DNA from: Neurospora intermedia
Lineage: Eukaryota > Ascomycota > Sordariomycetes > Sordariales > Sordariaceae
Reading direction: 5' to 3'
Assembly (NCBI GenBank): GCA_037102815.1
Contig: BTPP01000005.1
Coordinates: 1,984,001-2,048,000 of the forward strand
DNA length: 64,000 nt
The notes beneath the pieces were generated by a model that ran no database searches, was not told the DNA's origin, and saw only the letters and a list, made by a program, of their open reading frames with translations. Each line of letters opens with the position of its first letter. The first letter of the stretch is position 1. The position numbers and the translations under genes are program-made. This document shows, in pieces, positions 25,516-39,300 of the stretch.

Positions 25516-25556
<41 letters not shown>
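25516..25556 (+). repeat. A41 homopolymer
   Basis: An uninterrupted run of 41 A followed by a purine-rich stretch. No flanking element, target-site duplication or gene body suggests a retroposed transcript. Confidence 0.9.
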
Positions 25557-25558
<2 letters not shown>

Positions 25559-26202
25559 AAAAGAACTACATACCAAGAAGAAGCAGAGAGAAGGGGAGAA
25601 GGGAGGAAAACGAGGGGTTAAGACCAGGGCTGAGGACGGGGCAGACCGTGGTGAAAAGAGACAGCAGAATCAAGGCGGAGGCAAAGGCGGATGGATGGCT
25701 TTTGTCTCTGTTACCATCAGCACTCAGCAGACACAAGCCCTTCATCTCACACCAACACCACCAGGGTCACTCGGAAAAAAACTAAGAAGCAAAAAAACCA
25801 TGCACAAGGACGACCCTGACGAGGTTGGGTCCGGAGTTCGTCGTCTACATTCTTCTCCTCCTGGCCTTTCTCTCAGTTGTTATCATTGCCAGCTACAACA
25901 ACGGCAAGGGCTATCTCTGGATTCTTGCTGTCTTCATCCACGCGAGAGCTTGGCTCTTAAACCCCCTCTCGCCTACTATATGAGGAGTTCGTGTTCATTG
26001 TTCATCTATCTTTACAGGTAGATAGATGGCTGAGACGATACTGTCTGGGATTTTCGTCGACCGGTACCTCTATGAATGCCTGATAGTTAGAGAGCACAAC
26101 CAAAGCCCAGTGGTTGTAGTAACCGAAACTTGAACCATTGTTTCAACTACTTCTATCTGTGCCTTTGGGGATATGGGGCCACCAGCTTGGGTGATGCTCG
26201 CT

Positions 26203-26214
26203 TACCTAGAGGTA
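26203..26214. repeat. Dispersed palindrome copy (TACCTAGAGGTA)
   Basis: Permuted arrangement of the same TACCT and AGGTA half sites around CTAG. Confidence 0.6.
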
Positions 26215-28422
26215 TGTAGGTTGAGAAGCTTATATTTTCCATGCTGTTTTGATGCGATACATTGACGCAAGATGCAAAACAATGACGGTATTCAGTTAGG
26301 TATGCTAAGCTAGGTACTGATGAAGAAATAACTTTGTCCTACACAACCATTTTATTCTCACATTTTCTCCTTTTCTCGAGGAGATGTAAACTTACCACAG
26401 ATCAGTGACTATGCAACACAACAACGGCATATGTGTCCTAATAAGACAGATACTGCACCTAAACTGCACTTCTTAAAGCGCAAGATAGGGAGTAAGGGCC
26501 GGCGACAAAGTAATCAGCAAGGAGCTAATACATTTTTGTAGTTTTGCTTCCATTCGCGTAGAGAAAAGGGAAAACAACCAGTGTCTTGTACGCGTTCGTC
26601 AAAGATCACAATTACCGCAATTTCGTGGCATACATGAGAGCCCAAATCCAGACTCAAGAGCTTGTTTATTTACCCGGTTAAATGTCCTCCACATGCCCAA
26701 CAGAGCTCAGCTAGGTGAATTTGCAATTTCTTCATTTAAACATAAACATCAAGCGAGCCGCCGCAAGGCAAGGCAACCTCGCAAGTACTAGCGAGGTATG
26801 GCCATGCTCCCACGGTAGATGGTCAGAGACCGGTGTACTGTTTTGTTGGTTTGCCCTGGACGTGGACTTGAACAGCTGTTTCTTCCTGTCGATGAGCCTC
26901 AACCCGACTTGTAACTGGATCTTGATGTGGTAGCTGCGCATATGTTTACCCGCTCATAATTAATTGAAAAGGGCTCGGATATGTCCATGAACAGGCTACA
27001 ATCAGTGAAATTGGCCGTGATCATGACGGCCGCAGTCAAACTCTTCCCTTTTTCGAAACAGAGAGCGGTCGGGCTCACATCCATGCTAAGCAAAGTAGAT
27101 GACTGACACCCGTGACAATCATCACTCAATAAACTCCCGTGCTTACACCGTTCTTGGGTGAGACTCTTCGCCACAGAAGTAGTGAGCAACGTTAGACAGC
27201 GGCAACAGATGGAAAGCGGGAAGCGGAAGGCAGGGAATGGCTGAAATTGGGCCTAGTCTTCTTCGCCTTGTAGTCGTGCAATATGGGCCGTAAGGGCATA
27301 CATACATTCCTCTCGCCCAAATTACGCTACATGATGCTCCTAACCTGGGAGATCGACTTCTAGGTACAGCAGCTGGCTGCTCTGTCTGAGACTGGGTATT
27401 AGAACCCAGACGCAATTTGGGTTATCTTTCTATTCCACTTCGTCGTTTGGCTCTCGGACCTTGTAGGTGGCTCAACTGCATCATGTTATACCTGTCACGC
27501 CCACGCTACCACTGTAGACATGGAAGACGGCGACATGTGATAGATACCTGGACAGCCTGAGGTTTGAGGTTAAATCGGGCTGTCTGTCACTGTTTGTCAT
27601 TTGGTGAAGTGACACATTGCTCCGGAATCGAGATCCGGTTCCTGCAATCCCGGGCTCGGAGCCGAAAGAGGGTGGGGGGGGACAGTTCCCTTCTGGAAAT
27701 AAGCCGTCCGTGTAAGACTTGCCGCGTGTCGTCTTCAGCCGCTTGCCAGGTCCAAATTTGCCTTGGTCCGCCGCGGGTTCACAGATCAGATCAGTATCAC
27801 AGGTCACAACATTCCCGGCCCGAGGGGAGAGGGGGCAACACCAACACGAGACGTCACGGCAACTCGACAGATTCTGTACCAAGTAGAGTAAGGAGGGTTC
27901 AAGAATGGGACATTGGGTTTGGTGTAACATAGTGTACCAGAAGTTGTGGTTGTTGTTGTGGTGAACGCCGGACCTAGGGTTGCTGCAGTCACTGTCGGTA
28001 TCGTCTGTCCCAAATCTACAAAGTCTGGTACCGTCGTGACGAAGTGCGCCTCGAAGAAAGCAGTTGAGGTAAAATGGAAGGTGGTACTGATCCACTGAAA
28101 TGATGTGTTTCAAGTCAATATAATATTGCGTAGGAACGGCGAAGGAAAAAGAACAAAGGGGGAAAGACAGGAGGAATGTCGTTCTGTCCGTTCGATGAGG
28201 AAGAAGTCTTCTCCACCCCTTGGACCATCCTGGATCTCAATTGCTCTCTTCTCTGGGGCCCCGGTCTTCGGTTACGCCAAACCGTTTTAAGCTTCGTGCC
28301 AAAGCTCACGCTGAGTGACAGGGATCTCGTCTCACTAGGTGCAGCCCTACAATTAAGCAACGTCATAAGTCTGTATGTATGTAGTGTACAAGAGCCACTG
28401 TGCTCCCTTCCTTCGTCCCGTC

Positions 28423-28449
28423 CACTGTCACTGTCACTGTCACTGTCAC
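28423..28449 (+). repeat. (CACTGT)n hexanucleotide tandem repeat
   Basis: Four and a half perfect units in non-coding sequence. Confidence 0.9.
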
Positions 28450-29060
28450 GAGCTTATGAGTCGGTTTCCATGTCTGTCACCGTACCCGGACCCGGACTTG
28501 CTCTAACGCGGCGCCGACCAATGTACCATAATCATAACCCTGCTTTCGCTCATACCGTCCGGTTATAACTGAACTTCTTACTCACTATTGGATCTTGAGA
28601 CGAATCACTAGAAGTTCGGGCCGGGTGCGGATACATATGACGGAATCCATAACTTCCACTTTGCAAGGTTCTGTTCCGGATTACATACCTACTTGGAGGT
28701 ACTGGTAACCGGGTACATATACTATGTAAAAAGAGCTAGCAAGGAGTGTCAGAGGTGCCGAATGGCCGTCAAGGGGTGTCAGACAAGGTCTGACAGGGCT
28801 GTCAAACAGGGGTAAACTCAACGGCTTTGCTGTGTTATGTAATCAAATGTCTGGTCGAACCCGTAAGATCAAGGTTGATCGTTACTGCCGTTATATACTT
28901 ATGGCTGATCGTTATATGTACGGTCACCAGTACATAGTCTTCAGGCTTGATGCCTTAACTTTGTAAAGAGAGAAAGAGGGGAGGGGGGTACGGTGATTTT
29001 TCCGGATTGATCTTTCGCTGAACAGACACCTTACTTTCGACTTGTCCTCACGACGTATTG

Positions 29061-29080
29061 ACCGAACCGAACCGAACCGA
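29061..29080 (+). repeat. (ACCGA)4 pentanucleotide tandem repeat
   Basis: Four perfect units in non-coding sequence. Confidence 0.9.
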
Positions 29081-31760
29081 ATGTGAACCGGACAACTTGA
29101 GAGAGCGAGCGCCCCGTGGCTCTGGCGCATATGCGCGCCTACTCGACTCTAGAGGCACAAGTTGATTGAAGTCTGAGTATATTGCGGTGTCTCGGGGTGT
29201 ATGAATGTGAGCTTCCCTGGTTTGTAAGTTTGAAACTCTCTTTGCTTGTGCCATTCAGTGTGACGCTCCTGCAGCTAGCGTGCAGCGAATGAGAAATTGC
29301 CCGACATCCACTTCGAGAAGCTCAAGGATACCACCATGACGCTTTGAGCTTTTCAGCTTCCACCTTAAGTTCCAAGGGAGGGTACACTGTACATCTAGAC
29401 TGTACGGTACGGTGCCCCCGCCTCTTGAAACTTTGTTGGAATGCCTTGCAATTATCATGGATCTGGATGAAGGCTATGAGGTGTTTCTCACCTTTCCTGT
29501 GCCAAGATGCCGACGAATGCGTTGTTACGGTCGATACTTGGCTTGTCTCCTTTCGCTCGAGTCTTTTCCGTCGCCTTGGCTCGCCTAACCCAAGGTTCGT
29601 CGGCGATGATTGATGTACAAAGTGTCAAGGGCTCGCGCGCGTTTGCGTGAGGTGTGTGTGTGTGCCTGGTAGGAAACACGAAAAATAGGCTCCTCCCACC
29701 TAAAAAAAGAGAAAAGAAAAGAGAAGGAAAAAAGAAAAAAAAAATTAGCCGTTGAAGGATCGACGGAGCCATCGTTCGACAATTACTACACCAACAATGC
29801 AACCCAGGGAACCTGCCAGCATTGACGTTTATTCGAGAACTTGGTATCCCTCACTCGAGAGACCTAGTTTAGGAAATGCTTGCGATCTTCGACATGTGCA
29901 ACAAGTCCGGTCGGAGAATAAAAAAAAAGTTAGCGTTGTGCATGGAGTTTGACATGTATGGGGAAACGCGACATCCTAGAGGATATATATAACCTGTTGT
30001 ATAGACATGCTGACAAGTTTTCATCCCGTAGGTAGGTAGTAGTCCTGTTCCTTGCGACTGGGGGCATCACTGTATGAACCTTTTAGTTCCCAGTTAGCTG
30101 TGTTCCCCCGGTCCCGTTCCCTACCAAGCCCGCCAACTGGTACCGCTGCCGTGACGGATTAGGGATGGAAGTCCCGGGAAACCCATTACCGGCAATCTAT
30201 CAGTGCCGGGGACGCTATCCCATTTGCACGTGCGAAATAAAGGGCCTAGAGGCCATAAGCAACGTGTAGTCGGTTTCATAACTTCGGAGCTATATCCCTA
30301 TCCTTCCCCGATTCTTCCTCATTCGGCCTCGTGACTCCATCTCAACGGGAATTGCAGGACCGTCCAGTGTGGAGAAACCTAACATGGCTGTGGTGTACCT
30401 TGGTTGCAACGGGACCCCCTGTTTAGTGAGCCTTGGACACCCTTGACGATACCCTGGGCTGGCATTCTGGGCGGCCGCCAGAAAGCAAAAAGAAGAAGAT
30501 GATCAGATCCTAGTGTAGCTCCAAGCCGAGGGAACCTCAATTGTTGTCTCCAATATTTCGGTCCAGCGAATTTTCTTCCTCCCAGTTTCAGTCTCGTCAT
30601 CCCGCCTACCAATCTCCCCCTCAATGATGCCACCTTCGAGTTCGCTTGTGTGTGCTTGCTTCTCTTTCCTTTTCCAACTCGGCCTTCATATCACCAACTT
30701 CCAACTTTTCCGTATGCCTCGTACTTCCTGAATCCTAACATCTGGCCTCAATCACACGAGTGCGGCGATGCTATGATATGACAAGCGAAATCAACATGTC
30801 AGCGCACTAGCACCACCATGGCAATGTGCCTATCCCTCAGTCCCTCTCATTTCCGCGCTTTTGCTCTTTGAGTTCATGACTTGCATGCACTTGCAGGCGA
30901 AGCTGTTGTGCCGCGGTACCCTATCATGTATCCAAACTTCGCTTGATGGGGCAAGTAAACATACTTGGGTCCTATGCGACTGGGGGGCGAACTGAAAACT
31001 TAATCGGTAGGTAATCATCATCATTGTATGTACGTATATTCTTGATGCTCTTGGCCGACCATAACCATCTGGCTTCTTTGTTCCACTCCCATTTGCACCC
31101 AGCTAAGGACGCAAGCACACCAAGGGGGAACCGCAAGTTCCAAATCCTCCATGCCAGTCCTGTCCATTCATATTCCCTTGTCTTCTCTCTGAAGAGCGTC
31201 CTGTTTTTTTAATGTCAATTTCTTTGTGAAAGCGTATGAAGCATGAAGAACTAGAAAAATGCCAGATAACATAGTATACATCGGAAGGAAAGGTAGATAG
31301 AACACAGATAAACACAAATCAAAAAGTAATACAAGTTCAGAAGGTGCATCCGAAGAGAAGGAAGAAAAAAAAAACTACCCAGAGTGGGACGAAAAGGGAA
31401 AGCTTCCGACTCAGCTCATCCCTTGCCCTCGAGTTGTAAATCGAATTGAACAAAGACCAGCGTTGACGCCCTAACCAAAAATGCTGTGGGAAAAGAAGTT
31501 TGTCAAACAGAAGCGAAAGTTATGATGCGAGGCCGTCGGAGTCCAGGCCACAGGGGGGGGCATAGCAGCCTTTTCCCAATCGAGGCACCGTTTGATCCCA
31601 ATCCTAGCTTGTCCGTTCCGTGGGGTTCGGATATCGCAAGGGTACACGTTCGCCAAGACGCCCTGCTCGATGACTGGTCGTTGTTGGGACAGCCCTTCAA
31701 TTGTCACCGCAGCATCTTGGCCCCGGGACTTGGAGGCTGAAACACGGAAGAGATTAAGGT

Positions 31761-33376
31761 TCAGTCGTTATCTCTGTCTCGCGTGGCCGACGATCCACCG
31801 ACTGCACCACCGCGCACTTTCTCCTCGGAGGATCGGCCTCCTCCTGAGAACTGCCCTGGCCGAGGTGATTGTGGATGATCCGACAACAGTGACGAAACCG
31901 AGTGCGCGCTACGTGTTACTGTCGGAGCTGTCTGTTGGCCCTGCGAGGACTGCGCATGCCCCTGTCCGTGTTGATGTTGATGGTGTTGTAAATGCTGTTG
32001 GTGCTGGTGCTGAGTAGCTATAGACTCGCTGCTGTTTGTGGGTGCATCCTGTGGCGATGGCGCATAACCGTCCCCACGCCCTCGAACAGCCCCGCGGTAT
32101 GACCCTATGTCACTCCGCTGGCGAGCATGACCTGTCTTACGCCCGGCTGGCGGGTTCGACAACGGAGCACCACTATGTGAGAAGGTCGGGGACCGATACC
32201 GCTGTGAGCTGCTCGGTGGCGGTACTGCCGTCTGCGGGCCCGTAGCTTTCCTCTTCCTCGGCGACTCGCCTACTGTATGGGCGTACCGGTTAGTCTGCCA
32301 GTGTTTCGAGAGCGAGACTTGGGCTGGGACAAACCTGAAGGTGTTGCAGGCTGGTCAGCCCCGCCCCGCCCTCCTGCCTGACTCGTCGGTGGTGTCCAAT
32401 GATGAAAGAGTATCGAGGGTGATTGCTGAGGCTCTTGCTGCTGCTGGGATTGGACAACCGCCGGATGAGCGGCTGCTGAACTTCCATGACCCCCAGAAAT
32501 GCTGGTGTTGAGGTTGGGAAGATTGGCCATTCCTCCATGGAGGCGGCCTGCCATAGGCCCAGGAACACTTTGCCCTCTCGGACGAGTCTGTGGTGAGCCA
32601 GGATAGCCAGATATGTACCCGCCTCCATGTCCCTGGGCAGAGCCTGGAGTGGAGGGAACCCCTCCCGAACCCGGATAGTGCGCGTAGCTGTGGGGTTGAG
32701 ATTCTCGCCTCTGATGTTGGGGTGAGATAGGCCCCGGCGGTAATAAAGCCTGTGGATGGGACGGGTGAGACTGCGAGTAGATATACTGCTGTGCCCAGTC
32801 CAGGGCAGCCTGCGAAAGGGCTCCCCCGCTCATCCCTGCGAAGACCACTGGTACCATGGCCGGCGGAACCCCCCCTTGAAGTGACTCTCTCAACATGTTG
32901 AATTCGGTTTTACGCTGTTCCAGGCGGAAGCTTTCCTGCCGTGTTCTCTCCTCTTCCTGCTTCCGCTTCTCTTCCTCAGCCTTGGCCATGAGCCATACTC
33001 GCATCGACTCCTCGTTCCCATGTTGCCATGACGGCGGTGCTGGAATCTGTCCCAAGGACTGACTTTGCGATGGTGTAGGTGGCGGGTGAGCGTGTCCTAA
33101 CAAGCTGGGGACGGGTGGCGGAGGTTGTTGAACGAGTCCCGGACCAGAAGGCGGCGGAACGGGGTTCAAGGCCGCCGGCAGGGGCAAGCCACGGTGAGGC
33201 GCAGACATGGATTGACTGGATCGGTTGCCGCTATGTGTGATGGCTGGAAAGGTCGTGTGACCAAAGTCTTGGTATACCAAGGGGGGGGAAGGCCGTGATG
33301 TGCTTGGTGGGGTTGGTAGGTCATGGACCGACCTGTAGCCGTACTGAGCTGACTTGTTGATGGTAAGCATCCTCAT
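31761..33376 (-). CDS. Pro/Gln/His-rich coiled-coil protein, possible nuclear regulator
   Basis: Two exons, 33376-32335 and 32272-31761, encode 517 residues starting MRMLTINKSAQYGYRS; a second ATG two codons on (33370) is equally possible. The 62-nt intron has GTTTGT, a CTAAC branch site and ACAG, and the join restores one continuous frame. The body is Pro-, Ser-, Gln- and His-rich. A charged helix at about residues 125-165 (ESMRVWLMAKAEEEKRKQEEE, then RTRQESFRLEQRKTE) should form a coiled coil and is followed by MLRESLQGGVPPAMVPVVFAG. Just after the splice lies a basic SPRKRKATGPQ motif resembling a nuclear localisation signal, then RYRSPTFSHSGAPLS. The coiled coil and post-splice motif look like the constrained parts. 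I do not recognise a named family; a role in gene regulation is only inference. Confidence 0.75.
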
Positions 33377-36300
33377 ATAAGCTGAAGGAGGGTGAGGGTG
33401 AGGACAGTGGACGGAAAAGGTAAACGCGGTGGGGGAGGAAAGAGGTTGATATTGCGTGGAGTGGAGGCTCCAGTGCACCCAGATCCGAGCTGGTAAAGGG
33501 GCAGGCTAGTTCATACAAACAGGAAGATGACGAGATGAGAAAGCAGGATGAGGAGAACAGGGGAGGGATGGAAAGAAGTGGAAATAACCTTTTGGAGTGG
33601 AATGGGAAGCTGGATGGGGCGGCCAGCCCAGTTATTCTAATAGTACTAGTGTACGTAGCTAATGACGAAGGGCTCTCTCGGCGAGGGGTGTGTGTGATGA
33701 TGAGACGTTGAAGTGACAGCCAACCCTCATCTGGCCATTGGATCGCACCCCAAAAAATATAGTCGTGCTCGGAGGGAAGAAAATGGGTAGCTAGGATCGA
33801 CTGCAAGCTGTGCAGGTAAAAGACAAAGTAGTATAGACAGCATTCAAGCCGGCAGAGAAGCTAGTCGGACTCGTAATAGTGACCAGAAAGTGGCGGGGGT
33901 CCCCTAGTTCCTGTCTCTTCACTGCCCCGTCTGCAGACTGGATCCGATTTTCTTTTGCTCAGTCTCTAACCCTCGGTGGATAACAGTGCCTGTTCGTTCC
34001 AACTCTCGAAGCTATGGACAGACAGGGGCGCCTGTAAATGGGAGCAGATGCCGGATGAGATGTGCACTCGGGTGTTTGGAATTCTCGAGTTCCCTTGAGT
34101 TGAGATGAGCCGAGGGTCTGGAAGAAACTTGGGGCGACAAATTACGGTTTGGGAAAGTAGCCGCGCACAAAACAAGAATGTGGAGAACACGGCGAGCCCT
34201 GTGTTATTTCTTTTCGAGGCAGCGTGTGTCAGAAAAGATTGCCGCAAGGGTGTAATCGTGGAGATGGAGCCAGTGCCTAGCTGGTGAAAGACGGATGTAG
34301 CCCGGCCACGCGGGAATTGGCAAGGGAACAACGAACGATAAGAAGGTAAAGAGGTATCTAACGAAAGGCTAGTGCAGCGAGTGGATATCGGACAAAAAAG
34401 ACGAGAAAAAGAAGAACAGGGTAGAGAAATCATCTCCTTGAACGGAGGGAACCGTGGGCCATCCAGGATACATGTAACCACGCCCTTCCGGCCAGTATAC
34501 CTAGTAGTATCTGGAAGGGGTTGAAGCTGGGAGAGCAAACAGGAACAAGGAAGGCGGACAGTGATAAAGACGAGACCCTTCCTTTCTGATATACTTGACC
34601 ACTGAGAGCTGGTTGGAATGCCACTTGGCTCATCCACGCCACCAACCTGAAGGTTTGGCGCGTGTGAGGATGGAGCCAAGGATAAGGCTGTGTTCACTAT
34701 GGTCGTGGTTATGATGATGGAATTTTTGCGGACTCGTACCTATGTAGACGTGACTCCCACTGCTGTTTTTGGTTATACCGTGTTAGTGAGACGTCCTTTC
34801 TGCTCATTACGGGGCTTTGTAGTGGCTTCTGAGCCGTGTGAAAAACTAGAGCTAGTGTAAGGACCGAGAGCTCCCAAAACGAAGCTGCCCAAACTTCCGT
34901 TGCGTCCCCGAAGAACGGACCCCTACCGACAAGCTGGCCCACGCGACCGGGGGTCCAAGCTTGGTGGATGCAGGGTGTGGTTTGTAAGGACACAGCAAAT
35001 GGGATAACTCCAAATACTCCAGGGAGGGGGGGGTTCGAAGAGAATGGTGACTGTATCATCTAGTGTATGTACAAGCTGGATCCAAAATCAGCATCCTAGA
35101 CTGAAAAGATACCGGATACGGTATCCCTCCACCTCGCGACGGGTCAACTTGATGCATGTTCGCGGGCCGTTGAATTAGAAATCGGTACATCTGGATCTGG
35201 AGCGTCCTAAAGCAGTGGCTTGTCCGGGTTGTTAACAAATCATGAACCCATGGACAATCCTGCTTATAGAGCATCGTCTATGGTTTTAGTTTGCTTCATC
35301 GGGGATGCCTTCGATGGTGGAGTTGGGCGCAAGTACATGGTATGTGAATACAATGCCATGTGGCATTCTCGAGCCGCGTATTGCGTTTGACGTTGCCTGG
35401 CAATACCATCAGAACCCTGCTCTTATAGAACCGCAGGTGGTCCATAGTTGCCAGAAAGGTCCGTATCATGACCGCAGCTGTGAGCTGGTTAACCGCGAAA
35501 GGAGGGACGACGTTTTAAGAATGCGGGTACCACATGGCTAACGGCTAATAGGAGGCGCTTTGGCTGGAGCTAATATGGAAGTTGAGGGCACTCATGTCGT
35601 GACTCGGGCGCATACCGGCTTGGGACGTGACGGACGTGGGAATACTGGACATGGATGGCGTCGATGTCGTCGGCGCACCAAGTAGAAAGGTTGCTTGCCT
35701 GGTGGGAAACAGTCGTCGTAATGCTCAACTCTCGTTAGACGCTAAAAAAGGGTCGCAGCCGATCTCGTCGCGCCTGCAGCCGCGTGTGGTGTTTGAGACT
35801 TGGGGTCCATGAGGAAAGTGCTACGTCCTTGAATGGTGCAGCGGCCAGCTGCAATGGACAACAAATCGGATGCCCGTGCGGGGTTCGTTTTGATATTCGC
35901 GCGGCATTGGTTTTTGTCAGAAGACAAACCTGAAGCTTGGTTCGATTCCACTTCAGCGGCTACCTCGCTTCAGTTACTCGCGTAGTTTGGAGATGTTCTC
36001 ATGATGCGACTCACCCCTTCCAAGAGAGCGTCAGGTCACGGGTCCGAAACAGCATGTAGGGGATCCTGAGCCAAGACAGATAGGTTCGGTTGTATCAAGA
36101 TATCAACACATGGGCTAGCTTATTGAAGGTCTGGACGCTTTAGTCCTCCGGAAGAGCACGCCGCGAGGATACACCGGCAATTGCACTATAGCGCGTACAA
36201 CTTAAAGACATGGAATTGGTCAAGTTTGGGGGGATTTGATGTTCGGGATGTGTACACTTGGTAACGATGCAGTGGTTTGTTTATGTTGCAATGTTCCTTT

Positions 36301-39300
36301 GTTCTTATGAGAGGAGATCCGTTGATAATTTGCGGCGCTGAATCGGAGCTAAGAGTGCCAGGGCATGTGCCGACGGACCGCCAGACGCCAAGCCAAGAGC
36401 ACCGAAAACTAAAGAGGAAAGTCATGGCTCGAGCTCAGCTGTGAGCCGGGGAGCCTCACAACGTAAGTGCCTCTCGGAAATCATCTCTCCGCAAACACAC
36501 CACCGCTGTGAGAATCGACATCAAGACTGAACTGAATGAACACCTCGCTTTAATTTCCCTCTTTCGTCGGTTGAGTTCAAGACCCAAGCTGCTGAAACGG
36601 AAAGTGCAACTGTGGGAACAAGTCCGAGCGGTCTCGGTATGCCCCCTCTCCGCCTGCCCCATCTGAGCGGCTGTCGAAACATGGAACTTGAAGCTCTCCT
36701 CAACCTAGGAAGTCGCAACAGTCGCTTCACAGCGGAATGAGGTTGGAAGATGCCACTGCCACTACCACTGCCACTGCCACCTGACCGACATCGATTACAT
36801 TCCGAGTCGCTGTCTGGTGGTGGTGATGATGATGGAAGGTGTAACCCAGCTGGTCTCACCAAGTACACTCACTTCCAGGGTACACTGCTTGGCTGCGGGC
36901 TCACGAGGAAGGAGAGACCTGCCCCAATGTGCGATTCGGTCACTTCAGGAAGTTGTGATTGCGGCGACATGTGGAGCTGGGACTTGAAGAGGGCAGCCGA
37001 AGGGAGGGCTCCTGCAGTCTTCGGGCATGATCCAATGGCGGAGCATTCAGTCGTGCTTTCGGTTGTGCTGCCCTAAAAGCAGACAAGCTTCACGGGTCCC
37101 GGGCTCATGTCGTCAACTGGAGCACAAGGAAGACTCGGACAACCAAGAGATACAGTGGCCGCGGTGAAACAGAGACACAAGCACGACAGCAACCCCAAGG
37201 TCGGAGCTTCCACTTCAACAATGAACGTCCACTTGAAGCTCCCGCAGCAACTCGAGATCCCAAGCCCCATGCCCCAGGCCAGGCAGGCATCATATCGATG
37301 CTTCTTACTGCCCTTTGTGCTTCGTCAAGTTGTGTTCCCAGCCATCCAGGCTTACCACTGCAGACACTCCGACGTTATCTTCTCCCGACTAACCTTAACC
37401 TCATCAATTGTCTCGGGCAACCGAATTTCATCAATCTCGCTCTCCCGACCACGTTCGCAACGAGACAGTCTTCATCAAATGGCCAAGCCACACTCTGCCA
37501 GTGTCGGGATTTGTCAACTTCCGTGATGCATGGAATCATCTTTTCCTTTTCGCCGCCGCAACGAGCCATCTTCCGCCAGCACTGGCATGATACGTGCCGC
37601 CATCATCGGATGCCCATGAGCCAGGAGCAGCCTGGAGCAGCCAAGAGCCACCCCAAATTATCTGTTCGCAGTCGCTTTCAATCTCTAGCCGAAACCCAAT
37701 GTGCCTCCGCGGACTGGACCGACGGGTAATTGTATCCTGCAAGGAATCCGTTCTCACTCCCAAGAGCTTGCCTATATTCTCATGTCCTTCCTTCTCTAGA
37801 CATGGCGGTACTGGCTTTTCAATTGTATGTTGATGATCCCTTATCCTAATTGGTGTCGTTTGCCGGCACATACTGACAGGTCGGGACGTAGCAATGGGGC
37901 GGCTTTCCATAACTTGAGACTTTTGTTGCTATGAGAGAGAGAAGCCTGCGGTTCTAGACGCAAAAAGATACAGACATCCTTCGTTCGCGGCGAAACACAG
38001 ACAGACATCCACCGGCGGCATGTCAGCTCAACCACGTTTTCTTCGCCGGGTCTGTAATGCGTATATGCAATGTAAATGCCATATGGATGGCCACGCGCGC
38101 AATACATGCGAACAAGAAAAACAGTACAACGCAGGTTCCTGCGCAGGAACTAACGCTGCATCGGAATGTCTGATTGATCTTATCACCAAAGTACGGACAG
38201 CGACCTTTAAGCGTACGCATTGCTCAGGATGAGGCTTATCTAGTCCTCCTGAGGAACAACGAACAACGTTTTGATTCCTGCTTACGAGTTCACAAAGTCG
38301 ACCAAGAAACGATCAGCTTACGAGATCGTAAACACAATATCCGTGCATACAGCAGTACCCAACCAGCTAGGATCGGTGATTTGCCCGCCTTCGGGCCTTT
38401 TGGTACGACTGTTGACTACTCTGCCTCTTGGGATACCCGGAATACTAACAGCGGGCAACATGAACGATAGAGCTCAGACTCTGGACATAGTGGGATTTGC
38501 CCCGTCATGTATAATAGACCCGCAAGTCAGCCACAACAAGCACGGTTTTGGTCAAGAGCCGTATTATAGCCAGCTGAGTCGAAGAGAAAGGCATGGTATC
38601 TACCCACAAATAAATACGCGTGGGTCTCACATGTTCGAACCCGAGTCAACAATGGGCCGACGCCTACTGGCGACCATCGTGGGAACTCAATTGTGGACGC
38701 CTCCTCATGCCGATGTGGCGCCTGCATGGCAAGTGAAAGGTCCTTGTTTGGGTGTATGAGCCCGATTCTTTCTGAGACCAAGACAATCTGAAACTACGCA
38801 ACTTCCTATCTCGTCCCGCCGTTGCAAAGGAAGCTCATTCCAGTCAATGCAGCTCTGTGCGATTGCTCCAATCATGTGGTCCCCATGGTCTTTGGAAGAT
38901 CGCAAGCATGCCTTCGCAAAGGAGACAGGCAAGACAGCTTTGTGCGGGGAACCTCTTTCAGGGAGTTCATCTCCTGTGTCCTTTCCGGAAACTTCAAGGA
39001 GGTGCGACGATCCTGGTGTCAGTCAGCTTCTTGCTAGCGTATTGCCTGGTCGGTGACCTCATCTACCTTGGTCTGGCCTCCCGAGGAACCATATTAATTA
39101 CTCCGACCGGCATCACGGTATGGAAGCAAAGACACGCCCACCGTATCAGGTTGGGTGTCCACAACGGGTTTCCGGCACTGGGGCATGACAGCACGGGTAT
39201 CAAAGCAGTTCAAGAACCGATTGGACTAGAGCTTTCATTTGGTGGTGGAAGCACGAGAGTGGCGTGGCTTTGCCATCTTGAGAATGACTTCGAAAGCCAG

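Larger units (their letters stand above)
24013..31760. other. Large gene-poor region
   Basis: About 7.7 kb without a supported gene. It contains the TBC 3' region, G34 and A41 homopolymers, hexa- and pentanucleotide repeats near 28.4 and 29.1 kb, and AGGTACCT-type palindromes. The longest open frame (210 codons, minus, 27481-28113) has erratic composition and no recognisable domain. Confidence 0.6.

Noticed and set aside
25516-25556. A41 as the tail of a retroposed element
   Set aside because: No LINE or SINE body, no target-site duplication and no coding remnant beside it.
27481-28113. 210-codon minus-strand open frame
   Set aside because: Erratic composition, no domain or signal peptide, and overlapping frames of similar quality; read as chance.
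33966-34697. 243-codon minus-strand open frame
   Set aside because: Ser/Pro/Arg-rich translation of pyrimidine-rich DNA without domains, lying in the likely leader or promoter of the coiled-coil gene.
35939-35949. Perfect B-box-like GGTTCGATTCC
   Set aside because: The flanks cannot form a T stem and no A box lies upstream at the right spacing.
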